Below are positions 35,486-47,299 of a stretch of 64,000 nt of DNA, one piece after another. Every line of letters begins with the position of its first letter. Position 1 is the stretch's first letter. The notes beneath the pieces were generated by a model. It ran no database searches and was not told the DNA's origin. It saw nothing but the letters and a program-made list of their open reading frames with translations. Source of the DNA: Mycolicibacter icosiumassiliensis (GTDB lineage: Bacteria; Actinomycetota; Actinomycetes; Mycobacteriales; Mycobacteriaceae); contig NZ_LT546166.1 in assembly GCF_900078685.2 (NCBI RefSeq), forward strand, positions 1,621,934 to 1,685,933. Direction: 5' to 3'. Position numbers and translations under genes: made by a program.

Positions 35486-37819
35486 TCAGTCCTTGCCTGC
35501 AGCCGTGGAGTCCGCCGGGACCTCGACGTAGAGCGGGTTCTCCGGCAGCTCGTCGACTGTCTCGCCGGAGCGGAAGTTGCGCAACGCAATCCAGGCGATC
35601 CAGACGAACGGCAGCACGCCGCCGATGATCAGGATCGCATCACCGGGCAGGCGCATCCACTCCAGCAGCGCATTGCCGGGCTTGGTGATGTACCCCAGTG
35701 ACCGTGCTTCGAAATAGCCGTCGTTGACCGAGTGGAAAAGCTGCAGCACGCCCAGCGGCAACAGCGTGACGAACACCATCCACGCCAGGCCGATGTTCAT
35801 GCTCCAGAACGAGATCCGGGCCAGTTTGTTCGGCCACTTGTCCGCCGGGATCACGTAGCGGAAGGCGAACATCGCCAGGGCGACCGCGAGCATGCCGTAG
35901 ACCCCGAACATCGCGGCGTGTGCGTGGTTGGCGGTCAGCGCGGTGCCGATCTCGTAGTAGGACACCACCGGCAGGTTGATCAGGAACCCGAAGATTCCTG
36001 CGCCCAGGAAGTTCCAGAACCCGACGGCGACCAGGAACATCACCGCCCAGCGGGCCGGGAAGTTGTTCTGCTCGCCGGCTTCCTGACGGGCACCCAGCTG
36101 AAGGAAGGCCCAGGCTTCCACGGTTAGGAAGGTCAGCGGGATGACCTCGGCGGCCGAGAAGAACGCGCCCATCGCCATGTGCTCGACGGGTGTGCCGGAG
36201 AAGTACAGGTGGTGCATGGTGCCGATCACGCCGCCGGCGGAGTACAAGATGATGTCGAGGAAGATGACCAGCAGCGCGACGCGCTCGCGCACCACCCCGA
36301 GCTGCACGAAGATGTAGGCCACCATCGCGGTGGTGAACAGCTCCAGGAAGTCCTCCACCCACAGGTGCACCATCCAGAATCGCCAGAAGTCGGCGACCGA
36401 GAAGTGTGTCTCGCTGCCGGCCAGCAGGCTGGCCGCGTAGAAGGTGGGGATGGCCAGTCCGGTGAAGAAGAACATCCAGGGCAGGTTCATCTTCGAGGTG
36501 GTGGCCAGTTTCGAGCGCATGCCGCGCCAGATGATGACGATCCACAGGAACAGGCCGACGATCAGCAGCACCTGGAACAGGCGTGGCAGGTCCAGGAACT
36601 CCCACTGCTGGGAGAAGATGGTCCCCGGCTTGATCACCCCGAAGATCGACAGTGCCTCGAAAGTCAGCGACCCGAAGACCACCACCGCCAGTGCGCCGAG
36701 CAATCCGTAGACCAGGATCGACTGCTTGCCGGGTTCGCGGCGGGTGATGAAGGGTACCAGGAAGATCCCGCCGGCCAGGAACGCCGCCGCGGTCCAGAAC
36801 AGTGACAGCTGCAGGTGCCAGGTTCGGGCCAGGTTGTAGGGCAGGACCTTGGCGAGGTCGATCCCGTAGAACTCCGACAGATCCGCCCGATAGTGCTCGA
36901 CGGCGCCGCCGAGCAGGACTTGGGCCAAGAACAGCACCGCGACGACGGCGAAGATCCAGATCGCGGCGCGCTGCGAGCGGGTCAGCGGCACCTCGCCGGG
37001 CTGGCGGAAGTGCAGCTTGGTCATCTCGGTGCCGTGCCAGCCGATGTTCTGGCTCCAGCGTCCGTAAACGGTGAACATGATGCCGATGCCGCCCAACAGC
37101 ATGATCAGCGACAGCACCGACCACACCACCACCGATCCGGTGGGCACGTTGTCCACGCGGGGCTCCGAGGGCCAGTTGTTGGTGTAGCTGTAGTTGTGAC
37201 CGGGCCGGTCCGCGGCCGCCGCCCACGCGGTCCAGGCGAAGAAGGAGGTCAGATCGCGGATCTCGCCGGGGTCGGTGATCATGTGCGGCAGCAGGCCGTA
37301 TTTGGTGGAGGCTTCGCCGAAGTAGTCGGCGTAGTGCTTCTCGATGTCGTTGAACGCCTGGACCTGTTTGTCGGTGAACACCAACGTCTTGGTATCGGCG
37401 TTATAGCGGTTGGTCCGGAACTCGGCGACCACGTCGTCGTGCGGGTTCGCCACGCCCTGAGCCTTGAACTGATCGGCGACGTCTTCGGTGGCCAGCCGCA
37501 GGTATTCGGCGGTGTAGTCCGGGCCGAGATAGGCGCCGTGGCCCAGCACCGAGCCGTACTGCATGAGGCCGCGGGCCTGATAGAGCTGTTGGCCGCGGGT
37601 GATGTCGGCACCGGAGAACAGCTCCTGGCCGGATTCGGTAACGACCCTGTCTGGCATCGGCATTGATGCCGTGTACGTGCGGTAGGCCAAGATGCCCATC
37701 ACCAGGAAACCGAAGATCATGACCAGGGCCACGCCCTGGGCCCAGCCCTTGCCGACCAGCGCCCCGGCACGGCCGGATTCGCTGGTCGGCGCGCCCAATT
37801 GTGTCGCGTCGGTGCTCAT
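35486..37819 (-). CDS. norZ: quinol-dependent nitric oxide reductase (qNOR, NorZ)
   Basis: Reduces two NO to N2O using quinol, in the membrane, detoxifying NO. The 777-residue protein is the fused form: an N-terminal extracytoplasmic domain after the first membrane helix (ITRGQQLYQARGLMQYGSVLG), then a 12-helix heme-copper-oxidase-like core. Heme and metal ligand regions include HLWVEDFLELFTTAM, MHHLYFSGTP and TANHAHAAMFGVYGM. ATG 37819 (MSTDATQLGAP) is chosen over a GTG 19 codons upstream. It is the first gene of a three-gene operon and lies beside the NO-sensing devRS locus. M. tuberculosis lacks this enzyme. Confidence 0.93.
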   Translation of the reverse strand: MSTDATQLGAPTSESGRAGALVGKGWAQGVALVMIFGFLVMGILAYRTYTASMPMPDRVVTESGQELFSGADITRGQQLYQARGLMQYGSVLGHGAYLGPDYTAEYLRLATEDVADQFKAQGVANPHDDVVAEFRTNRYNADTKTLVFTDKQVQAFNDIEKHYADYFGEASTKYGLLPHMITDPGEIRDLTSFFAWTAWAAAADRPGHNYSYTNNWPSEPRVDNVPTGSVVVWSVLSLIMLLGGIGIMFTVYGRWSQNIGWHGTEMTKLHFRQPGEVPLTRSQRAAIWIFAVVAVLFLAQVLLGGAVEHYRADLSEFYGIDLAKVLPYNLARTWHLQLSLFWTAAAFLAGGIFLVPFITRREPGKQSILVYGLLGALAVVVFGSLTFEALSIFGVIKPGTIFSQQWEFLDLPRLFQVLLIVGLFLWIVIIWRGMRSKLATTSKMNLPWMFFFTGLAIPTFYAASLLAGSETHFSVADFWRFWMVHLWVEDFLELFTTAMVAYIFVQLGVVRERVALLVIFLDIILYSAGGVIGTMHHLYFSGTPVEHMAMGAFFSAAEVIPLTFLTVEAWAFLQLGARQEAGEQNNFPARWAVMFLVAVGFWNFLGAGIFGFLINLPVVSYYEIGTALTANHAHAAMFGVYGMLAVALAMFAFRYVIPADKWPNKLARISFWSMNIGLAWMVFVTLLPLGVLQLFHSVNDGYFEARSLGYITKPGNALLEWMRLPGDAILIIGGVLPFVWIAWIALRNFRSGETVDELPENPLYVEVPADSTAAGKD

Positions 37820-37889
37820 GGATCGGACGCTAACAGTATCGAGGATGGGTATTCGCGAAATTATCCGGGCCGCCACGAATTTGGGGTCT

Positions 37890-37918
37890 GGCGTTAGTTT
37901 TTCTGCGGACTAAATGCC
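37890..37918. promoter_or_regulatory. imperfect dyad upstream of norZ
   Basis: GGCGTTAGT and ACTAAATGCC form an imperfect inverted repeat around TTTTCTGCGG, 71 bases before the norZ start. It lies in an AT-richer stretch and could be an operator. No known NO-regulator consensus was matched. Confidence 0.3.
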
Positions 37919-38048
37919 CCTTGACGCCGAGGTACGACATACCGTAGTAGCGAGCCGGAGGTCCAGGCACCCGAGGGGGTCGCGGTCGCCGACCTCTCGG
38001 CCGACCTGTCCGGGGATTAGGACCGGCTAGAACAGCTGGCCCCACTTG

Positions 38049-38726
38049 ATGTCACACCCCGGGGGCAGCATCTCCCTCGTGCTTGACGCGGTGCTTCCCC
38101 TGCAGTGCGGGGGCTGCGGTGCGCCCGGGACCCGATGGTGTGCCGTCTGCGCCGCGCAGCTGGCCGTTGGGCCGGACGAACCGCGGGTGATCGCCCCGCG
38201 ACTGGATCCGCAGGTACCGGTGTTCGCACTGGGCCGCTACGCCGGGTCCCGCCGGCAGGCGATTGTCGCGGTCAAGGAACGCGGACGTAGCGACCTCGTC
38301 GCGCCGCTGGCATTGGCGTTGGGCGCTGCGCTGGCGCGGCTGCTGCGCTGGCAGATGGTGGACCTGCCGCTGACGATCATCCCGGCGCCCACCCGCCGCA
38401 GCGCCGCTCGACGGCGCGGGGGCGATCCGATCGCGCGGATCGCCGCGGCGGTCGCGGCGCGCAATGTCGGCGTGACGGTCACGCCGGCATTGCGGATGCG
38501 GGCGCTGACCCGCGACTCGGTCGGTCTGGGCAGCGCCGCCCGGGAACGCAACATCGCCGGTCGAGTCCTGCTGCGCCGACGTGGCCTGGCGGATTTGTCC
38601 GGAGCCGGCGATGTCCTGATCGTCGACGACGTCGTGACCACCGGGGCCACCCTGGCCGAGTCGGTGCGGGTGCTGCGTCACGCCCAGGTGCGGGTTTCTG
38701 CGGCGCTTGTGATCGCTTCGGTATGA
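38049..38726 (+). CDS. ComF-like phosphoribosyltransferase (Rv3242c-like)
   Basis: A 225-residue protein of the ComF/amidophosphoribosyltransferase-like family. The N-terminus carries a Cys-rich zinc-binding region (LQCGGCGAPGTRWCAVC). The PRPP-binding loop is VLIVDDVVTTGATLAE near residue 195, and TIIPAPTRRSAARRRGG is a conserved central segment. In other bacteria ComF aids DNA uptake; in mycobacteria its role is unproven. ATG 38049 follows a TTG in frame. It precedes hpf and secA1, the same order as Rv3242c-Rv3241c-Rv3240c. Confidence 0.88.
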   Translation: MSHPGGSISLVLDAVLPLQCGGCGAPGTRWCAVCAAQLAVGPDEPRVIAPRLDPQVPVFALGRYAGSRRQAIVAVKERGRSDLVAPLALALGAALARLLRWQMVDLPLTIIPAPTRRSAARRRGGDPIARIAAAVAARNVGVTVTPALRMRALTRDSVGLGSAARERNIAGRVLLRRRGLADLSGAGDVLIVDDVVTTGATLAESVRVLRHAQVRVSAALVIASV

Positions 38727-38794
38727 GACGGGTGTCAAACGGGTGCGCCAAACCGGTGGCACGTATCCGGCGGCATGGCTACGGTCGTCATCAA

Positions 38795-38838
38795 GGGCCG
38801 GGGACCTTGAAAGAACGGGCCGGGGACCTCGAAAGAAC
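38795..38838 (+). repeat. 22-base direct repeat in the hpf leader
   Basis: GGGCCGGGGACCTTGAAAGA plus AC at 38795-38816 is repeated with one change (T to C) at 38817-38838. Each unit carries GGGGACC, reminiscent of a DosR half site, spaced two helical turns apart. It ends 29 bases before the hpf start. Confidence 0.6.
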
Positions 38839-38867
38839 GTGGTCGAGACGATAGGAGAGTGTCGAGC

Positions 38868-39569
38868 ATGGCAAATCAATTTGTGGAAACCAGCGCGACG
38901 TCGGTCGATGTGGACGAGCGCCCCGACCAGTCGGGTGCGGAGATCGTGGTCAAGGGCCGTAACGTCGAGATTCCAGACCATTTCCGGGTTTACGTCGCGC
39001 AGAAGCTGGCCCGCGTGGAGCGGTTGGACCGCTCGATTCGCTTCTTCGATGTCGAGCTCAAGCATGCCAATAATCGACGCCAGCGAAAATCCTGCCAGCA
39101 GATCGACATCACCGCGCACGGCCGCGGCCCGGTGGTCCGCGGGGAGGCCCGCGCCGACAGTTTCTATGCCGCGTTCGAGGCCGCGATCGACCGCCTGGAG
39201 AGCCGCCTGCGCCGCGACAAGGGCCGTCGCAACGTCTCCTACGGCGACAAGACTCCCCTGTCGGTAGCGGAGGCCACCGGGATCACCAAGTTGGACCCGG
39301 AGTTCCTCGCCGACGCATTCAACCGGGACGGCACCGCCGAACCCGACCACCGCGAGGCGGGCGGGCACAGCGACGGCCACGAGCATGAGCCTGGCCAGAT
39401 CGTGCGCACCAAGGAACACACCGCGACACCCATGTCGGTCGACGACGCGCTCTACGAGATGGAGCTTGTCGGCCACGATTTCTTCCTGTTCCAGGACAAG
39501 GAGACCGACCAGGCGTCGGTGGTCTACCGTCGGCACGCCTACGACTACGGCTTGATCCGTTTGGTCTGA
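38868..39569 (+). CDS. hpf: long-form ribosome hibernation promoting factor
   Basis: Binds the 30S subunit during stress or stationary phase and promotes inactive ribosome dimers or storage. The 233-residue protein has the S30AE N-terminal domain (EIVVKGRNVEIPDHFRVYVAQKLARVERL; FDVELKHANNRRQ) and the C-terminal dimerisation tail typical of long HPF (PMSVDDALYEMELVGHDFFLFQDKETDQASVVYRR). ATG 38868 is chosen because AGGAGAG lies 10 bases upstream; GTG 38859 is too close to it. HPF is part of the hypoxia response in several mycobacteria, which fits the nearby DosR island and the repeats in its leader. Confidence 0.94.
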   Translation: MANQFVETSATSVDVDERPDQSGAEIVVKGRNVEIPDHFRVYVAQKLARVERLDRSIRFFDVELKHANNRRQRKSCQQIDITAHGRGPVVRGEARADSFYAAFEAAIDRLESRLRRDKGRRNVSYGDKTPLSVAEATGITKLDPEFLADAFNRDGTAEPDHREAGGHSDGHEHEPGQIVRTKEHTATPMSVDDALYEMELVGHDFFLFQDKETDQASVVYRRHAYDYGLIRLV

Positions 39570-39679
39570 GGCCACTGCCTTGGCGGAGCCGCGTTGGCGG
39601 CGCATTGCCACCCCTGGCAACGGTGTCACCTACCATGGGTGACGCTCGTAATGCCGAAGACTGAGTAGGGGACATAGCC

Positions 39680-42454
<2,775 letters not shown>

Positions 42455-42543
42455 GGGCGCAGCGCTCAGCCGATGGCGCCGACCCGTCCCCGGCCAGCGG
42501 GCGGTACCCCCAGCGCGTGGCTTCGCCGCGCTTGCGATCGGCG

Positions 42544-43095
42544 CTAGCCGATGTGCAGAGCGACGATCCGCCAGGCTGTGTTGTTGCCGCCGTTGCCGCG
42601 GTTTCTGCCCCCGGGAACCAACTCGACGCGGCAGGCCAGTGCATGCGTGCGCGGTCCGCGCCGGTAGGTGCCGAAAACTTCCACCGCGCTTGCCGGTTCG
42701 GCTGAACCTGCCGGTTGCACGCGCACCCGCTGCAGGGTGGCCGGCTCAACCCGGCCCGCCGGTGCCGCCGGCCGAGCCGATACCACCGAGCCGGCCAGTC
42801 CGGTGGCAAGTAGCGGATGCAGATGCGTCGACGGCCGGCGCCCGTCCACCACTTCCAGGACCCGGCGCAGTGCGGCGTCGGCGAACACCGCTGCCGACTG
42901 CAACGGCGCCGGCAATGCCTTGCGTGCGGGCCGATCGGGCCGTGTCCTCGGGGGATGCCCGCGCCGCGGCCGGACCGACGGCGAAGGCCCGGGCGAGTGC
43001 GCGGGCCGAGCCGGCATGGCGGGGCGGGCAGGCGGTTCGTAATCGAGCATCGGTGCGACGGTCGATCGCGGGGGCGAAGTGGGATCGATGGGCAC
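42544..43095 (-). CDS. Ala/Arg/Pro-rich conserved protein (Rv3235-like)
   Basis: A 183-residue protein similar to Rv3235, a conserved mycobacterial protein of unknown role. The N-terminal third is disordered and Pro/Ala/Arg-rich (YEPPARPAMPARPAHSPG). The conserved C-terminal domain starts around FADAALRRVLEVVDGRR and includes TYRRGPRTHALACRVELVPG and WRIVALHIG at the end. I use GTG 43095 (VPIDPTSPPRSTV); an ATG at about 42 bases further in would start at MLDYEPP. It converges on secA1 and diverges from the tgs3 gene. Confidence 0.72.
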   Translation of the reverse strand: MPIDPTSPPRSTVAPMLDYEPPARPAMPARPAHSPGPSPSVRPRRGHPPRTRPDRPARKALPAPLQSAAVFADAALRRVLEVVDGRRPSTHLHPLLATGLAGSVVSARPAAPAGRVEPATLQRVRVQPAGSAEPASAVEVFGTYRRGPRTHALACRVELVPGGRNRGNGGNNTAWRIVALHIG

Positions 43096-43300
43096 GGCAA
43101 CTCTCCAAGGTCGGTCCGGGCGGCGGGCCTGCTGGAGAGTGGCAGGGCGTGTGCGGCGATCATCGCACAATCGCGGCTGCGGCGTATCCGCGTGCGGCGC
43201 GGCCTAGCGGCGGGCTACCGTGAGCGGCAGTGTTTTTCTCTGATCCGGAGCTGGTTCAGCGCCCGGCCGGATCGAGCCAGCAGGGAGGACGGGTGCCAGG

Positions 43301-44695
43301 ATGGTGAACCGGCTATCGGCGTCGGACGCCTCGTTCTACCGGCTGGAGAACACCACGACGCCGATGTATGTGCAGTCGCTGTTTATTCTGCGCAACCCGC
43401 GGGGCGGGCTGGGCTACGACAAGCTACTGGAGACCGTCGAGCGGCGGCTGCCGCAGATCCCGCGCTACCGGCAGAAGATCCGCGAAGTCACCATGAGCCT
43501 GGCCCGCCCGGTGTGGGTGGATGACCAGGAGTTCGACATCACCTACCACGTAAGGCATCTCGCGGTGCCATCTCCCGGCAGCGATCGCCAGCTGCACGAG
43601 CTGATCGCGCGTTTGAGCCAGCAACCGCTGGACCGGTCCCGGCCGCTGTGGGCGACCTATCTGATCGAGGGGCTAGCTGACAACCGGATCGCCATCTACG
43701 TCAAGTCGCACCAAGCGCTGGTTCACGGCATGGCGGCGCCGGCGTTGGCGCACGTCCTGGTCGACCGGACTGCGCGCCCACCGGCGTTCGATGAAGACAT
43801 CTGGGTGCCGCGCGACGAGCCCGGCGCCGTCGAGTTGGTCCTCGGCGCGGTCGGGGACTGGTTAGCGGCTCCGCGGACCCAACTGCAGGCGGTGGGATCG
43901 ACGGTCGGCAGCCCGTTGACCTGGGCGGGCCGCAAGGCGTTTGAAGCAGTCCGGGCCGTCGCGCGCGGTGCGGCCCCGCACAGCCCGCTCAACACCCAGG
44001 TCTCGCAGAACCGCCTGTTCACGGTTGCGAGCGGCTCGCTGGAGGATTACCGAACGGTGCGGGCCCGCTACGACTGCGCCATCAACGACGTGGTGCTTGC
44101 CGTGATCACCGGGGCGTTGCGGAACTGGCTGCTGGCCCGCGGCGAACCGGTCGGATCGACGCGCACCGTACGGGCGCTGGCACCGTTGTCGGTGTACCCG
44201 GACCACGAATTCGACTCCGCCGGTCAGCCGATCGGTGCGGTCACGCCGTTCCTGGTGGATCTGCCTGTCGGAGAAACGAATCCGGTAGTCCGGCTTTCCC
44301 AGATCGCCTATGCCACCGAATCGCATCCCTCCTCGACCCGGCTGGTGGATGCCCGCACCATCTTGACCGTGGCGGGCTTCGCCCCGCCAACCCTGCATGC
44401 GATGGGTGTTCGGGTCGCGACCGCGTTCGCCGGATTCTCCGGGCGGGTGTTCAACCTGCTGATCACCAATGCGCCGGGCACTCAGCGCCAGCTCTATGTC
44501 TGTGGCGCGAAGCTGCTCGAGACCTACAGCGTGCCGCCGTTGTTGCCGAACAAGGCGTTGGCGATCGGGGTCACGTCCTACAACGGCACGCTCTATTTCG
44601 GCGTCAATGCCGACCGCAAGGCCATGAGTGACGTAGGAATGGTCTCAGCACTGCTGGACGAGGCGCTGGCCGAACTACTGGAGGCAGCACAGTGA
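43301..44695 (+). CDS. tgs3: WS/DGAT family acyltransferase, full-length Tgs3-type
   Basis: Putative triacylglycerol or wax ester synthase. The 464-residue protein covers both halves of the family: MVNRLSASDASFYRLENTTTP at the start, LDRSRPLWATYLIEGL, ARYDCAINDVVLAVITGALRNWL and NLLITNAPGTQRQLYVCGAKL at the end. The active-site motif reads HQALVHG rather than HHxxxDG, so both the catalytic His and the Asp differ; M. tuberculosis Tgs3 also has HQ there (from memory). In M. tuberculosis the same protein is split as Rv3234c and Rv3233c, while here it is a single intact frame. The stop overlaps the ppk2 start. Confidence 0.9.
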   Translation: MVNRLSASDASFYRLENTTTPMYVQSLFILRNPRGGLGYDKLLETVERRLPQIPRYRQKIREVTMSLARPVWVDDQEFDITYHVRHLAVPSPGSDRQLHELIARLSQQPLDRSRPLWATYLIEGLADNRIAIYVKSHQALVHGMAAPALAHVLVDRTARPPAFDEDIWVPRDEPGAVELVLGAVGDWLAAPRTQLQAVGSTVGSPLTWAGRKAFEAVRAVARGAAPHSPLNTQVSQNRLFTVASGSLEDYRTVRARYDCAINDVVLAVITGALRNWLLARGEPVGSTRTVRALAPLSVYPDHEFDSAGQPIGAVTPFLVDLPVGETNPVVRLSQIAYATESHPSSTRLVDARTILTVAGFAPPTLHAMGVRVATAFAGFSGRVFNLLITNAPGTQRQLYVCGAKLLETYSVPPLLPNKALAIGVTSYNGTLYFGVNADRKAMSDVGMVSALLDEALAELLEAAQ

Positions 44696-45522
44696 GTGAC
44701 AACGAATTCCAAGCCGCTAAACGGCGGCTCGCCGACGACGTGTACGAGAAGGAATTGCTGCGTCTGCAAAGCGAATTCGTCAAACTCCAAGAATGGGTCC
44801 GCACTACCGGCACTCGGGTGGTGGTGCTCTTCGAGGGGCGTGACGCCGCAGGCAAGGGCGGGGTCATCAAGCGCATCACCGAATACCTGAGCCCGCGCAC
44901 GGTGCGGATCGCGGCGCTACCGGCGCCCACTGAGCGTGAGCGAGGGGAGTGGTACTTCCAGCGCTACGTCGCGCATCTGCCGGCGCGCGGTGAGATCACC
45001 CTCTTCGACCGATCCTGGTACAACCGGGCCGGGGTGGAAAAGGTGATGGGATTCTGTACGCCCGAAGAGCATGCGCAGTTCCTCAAGCAGGCGCCGGTCT
45101 TCGAGCAGCTGCTGATCGATGACGGAATCCTGTTGCGCAAGTATTGGTTTTCGGTCTCTCAGACCGAGCAGCTGCGCCGGTTCCGAAAGCGGCGTAACGA
45201 TCCACTGCGGCAGTGGAAGCTCTCGCCGATGGACCTGGAGGCGCTGCACCGCTGGGAGGACTATTCACGGGCCCGTGACGAGATGATGTCTCACACCGAT
45301 ACCGCTTCCAGCCCTTGGTACTTGGTCGAGTCGGAGGTCAAAACCCACGCGCGGCTGAACATGATGGCGCACCTGCTGGAGTCCATCCCGTATCGCGAGG
45401 TGGAGCACCAGCGGGTTGACTTGCCGAAGAAGCCCATCGTCACCGGCCGTTACGAGCGGCCCGACCGCAGTCTCTACCGCTATGTGGACGACTACGCCGC
45501 CACCCTGCTGGACGACGCGTGA
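44692..45522 (+). CDS. ppk2: polyphosphate kinase 2
   Basis: A PPK2-family kinase using polyphosphate to phosphorylate nucleoside diphosphates, or the reverse. The 276-residue protein has Walker A in LFEGRDAAGKGGVIKRI (about residues 46-62), Walker B in EITLFDRSWYNRAGVE, and the lid-region Lys/Arg segment RRNDPLRQWKLSPMD. GTG 44692 overlaps the tgs3 stop as GTGA, so the two are coupled. The orthologue is Rv3232c. It could lower polyphosphate and supply GTP during stress. Confidence 0.94.
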   Translation: MSDNEFQAAKRRLADDVYEKELLRLQSEFVKLQEWVRTTGTRVVVLFEGRDAAGKGGVIKRITEYLSPRTVRIAALPAPTERERGEWYFQRYVAHLPARGEITLFDRSWYNRAGVEKVMGFCTPEEHAQFLKQAPVFEQLLIDDGILLRKYWFSVSQTEQLRRFRKRRNDPLRQWKLSPMDLEALHRWEDYSRARDEMMSHTDTASSPWYLVESEVKTHARLNMMAHLLESIPYREVEHQRVDLPKKPIVTGRYERPDRSLYRYVDDYAATLLDDA

Positions 45523-45573
45523 GTGGCTTCGCCCGGCTTCGCCGTGCTCGCGATCGCGGCTAAGGTCTGGCAC

Positions 45574-46071
45574 ATGCGGGTATATATCCCGGCGACGCTG
45601 GCCATGCTGGCCCAACTGGTCGCCGACGGTTCATTGCGTCCGGTCAGCGGGACTGCGTTCGCGGTGACCCCGGCGCTGCGGGAGTCCTATGCCCACGGCG
45701 ACGACGACGAGCTGGCTGAGGTCGCACTCGGGGAGGCGGCGCTGGCCTCGCTGCGGTTGCTCGCCGGCGCGGCCGGTGAGACGTTGCCCACCCGCCGGGC
45801 GGTGCTCGTTGCCGAGGTCGAGGGCGCCACCGTTCGCCCCGATCTGGATGCCGCCGTGGTCCGGCTGACCGAGCCGGTCACGATGACCGACGTGGTCGCG
45901 GCGTATGTGGACAACGCTGCGGCCGAGCCCGCTGTGCGCGCGGCATTGGCGGTGATCGACGACGCCGACCTCGGCGATGAGGACGCCGAGCTGACCGTCG
46001 GCGACGCCCAGGACCACGACCTGGCCTGGTACGCCACCCAGGAGCTGCCGTTCCTGCTCGATCTGCTGTGA
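45574..46071 (+). CDS. conserved protein of unknown function (Rv3231c-like)
   Basis: A 165-residue conserved actinobacterial protein, probably of the DUF6912 family. It starts with MRVYIPATLAMLAQLVADGSL, has an acidic middle (YAHGDDDELAEVALGEAAL) and ends DLAWYATQELPFLLDLL. No catalytic motif is visible. ATG 45574 is chosen because homology begins there. It sits between ppk2 and the desaturase reductase, as in M. tuberculosis. Confidence 0.8.
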   Translation: MRVYIPATLAMLAQLVADGSLRPVSGTAFAVTPALRESYAHGDDDELAEVALGEAALASLRLLAGAAGETLPTRRAVLVAEVEGATVRPDLDAAVVRLTEPVTMTDVVAAYVDNAAAEPAVRAALAVIDDADLGDEDAELTVGDAQDHDLAWYATQELPFLLDLL

Positions 46072-46086
46072 TGCCGTCGGGCCAAG

Positions 46087-46104
46087 GTTACGGTACCGTA
46101 GGTT
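46087..46104. promoter_or_regulatory. operator-like site before the desaturase reductase
   Basis: GTTACGGTACCGTAGGTT has a perfect core palindrome ACGGTACCGT. It matches GTTACGATAGCGTAGGTA at 47318-47335 upstream of desA3 at 15 of 18 positions. It lies 36 bases before the oxidoreductase start. A TetR-type repressor site common to both genes is the natural reading. Confidence 0.6.
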
Positions 46105-46139
46105 CATCAACCGCCCGATAGCGAGCAGGGAAAGTTTTC

Positions 46140-47285
46140 GTGAGTAAGAAGCATTCGGCGATCGTTGCGCACATCGGCGACACTAAGCGCCCGACCGCCG
46201 TCGGGGCCGACCGTCACCCGGTCTGGAATGCTGTGCGCCGCATTGCGACACAGATCACCACCCCGCTTCTTCCCGACGACTATCTGCGCTTGGCCAACCC
46301 GCTGTGGTCGGCCCGCGAACTGCGTGGGCGCGTGGTGGAGGTCCGGCGGGAGACCACGGATTCGGCGACGCTGATCATCAGGCCCGGCTGGGGTTTTCAG
46401 TTCGACTACCGGGCCGGTCAGTACATCGGCATCGGCCTGCTGGTCGATGGTCGCTGGCGCTGGCGGTCCTACTCGCTGACATCTCCGCCGGTGACCAGGG
46501 CGCGCACCATCTCCATCACCGTCAAGGCGATGCCGGAGGGCTTCCTGTCCAGTCACCTGGTCGATGGTGTGGCGCCGGGAACCGTGGTGCGCCTGGCTGC
46601 GCCGCAGGGGGAGTTCGTGTTGCCCGACCCGGCGCCGGCGACGGTGCTGTTCGTCACGGCCGGATCAGGGATCACGCCGGTCATGGCGATGTTGCGCTCG
46701 CTGGCTCGCCGTGGGGCCATTGCCGACGTCGTCCACCTGCATTCGGCGCCGACGGCAGCCGACGCGCTGTTCGCTGATGAGCTGGCCGATCTGGCGCGGG
46801 ACCACCCCGGGTACCGGCTGCTGTTGCGCACCACCCGAGACCAGGGCCGGCTGGAGCTGCGGGGACCCGAAACTCTGGACGCCGAGGTGCCCGACTGGCG
46901 TGAGCGCCAGACCTGGGCGTGCGGACCGACGGCAATGCTCGGCGATGCCGAACGCGTTTGGGCTGCAGCCGGAATCGCCGACCACCTGCACGTCGAGCGG
47001 TTCGCGGTGGCGCGCACCGCGCCGGCCGAGGGCGGTGGCACCGTCACCTTCGCGGCCAGCGGCAAGAGCGTGACGGCGGATGCGGCGACGACGCTGCTCG
47101 AGGCCGGCGAGAGCGCCGGGGTATCGATGCCGTTCGGATGCCGGATGGGTATCTGCCAGTCGTGCGTGGTGACGCTGGTGGGCGGACGCGCTCGTGACCT
47201 GCGCTCCGGCGCCGACCATGAGCCGGGCACTCGGGTGCAGACCTGTGTCAGCACGGCGGCCGGCGATTGCGAACTAGACGTTTGA
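46140..47285 (+). CDS. ferredoxin reductase, DesA3 electron donor (Rv3230c-like)
   Basis: Passes electrons from NADPH to the stearoyl-CoA desaturase DesA3 at the membrane. The 381-residue protein has an FAD-binding domain ([26 protein letters not shown]), an NAD(P) domain ([20 protein letters not shown]) and a C-terminal plant-type 2Fe-2S ferredoxin domain with Cys ligands in [14 protein letters not shown] and QTCVS. GTG 46140 is the start. desA3 follows 82 bases later on the same strand with its own operator-like sequences. Confidence 0.92.
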   Translation: MSKKHSAIVAHIGDTKRPTAVGADRHPVWNAVRRIATQITTPLLPDDYLRLANPLWSARELRGRVVEVRRETTDSATLIIRPGWGFQFDYRAGQYIGIGLLVDGRWRWRSYSLTSPPVTRARTISITVKAMPEGFLSSHLVDGVAPGTVVRLAAPQGEFVLPDPAPATVLFVTAGSGITPVMAMLRSLARRGAIADVVHLHSAPTAADALFADELADLARDHPGYRLLLRTTRDQGRLELRGPETLDAEVPDWRERQTWACGPTAMLGDAERVWAAAGIADHLHVERFAVARTAPAEGGGTVTFAASGKSVTADAATTLLEAGESAGVSMPFGCRMGICQSCVVTLVGGRARDLRSGADHEPGTRVQTCVSTAAGDCELDV

Positions 47286-47299
47286 TGATTACCCGCTGG

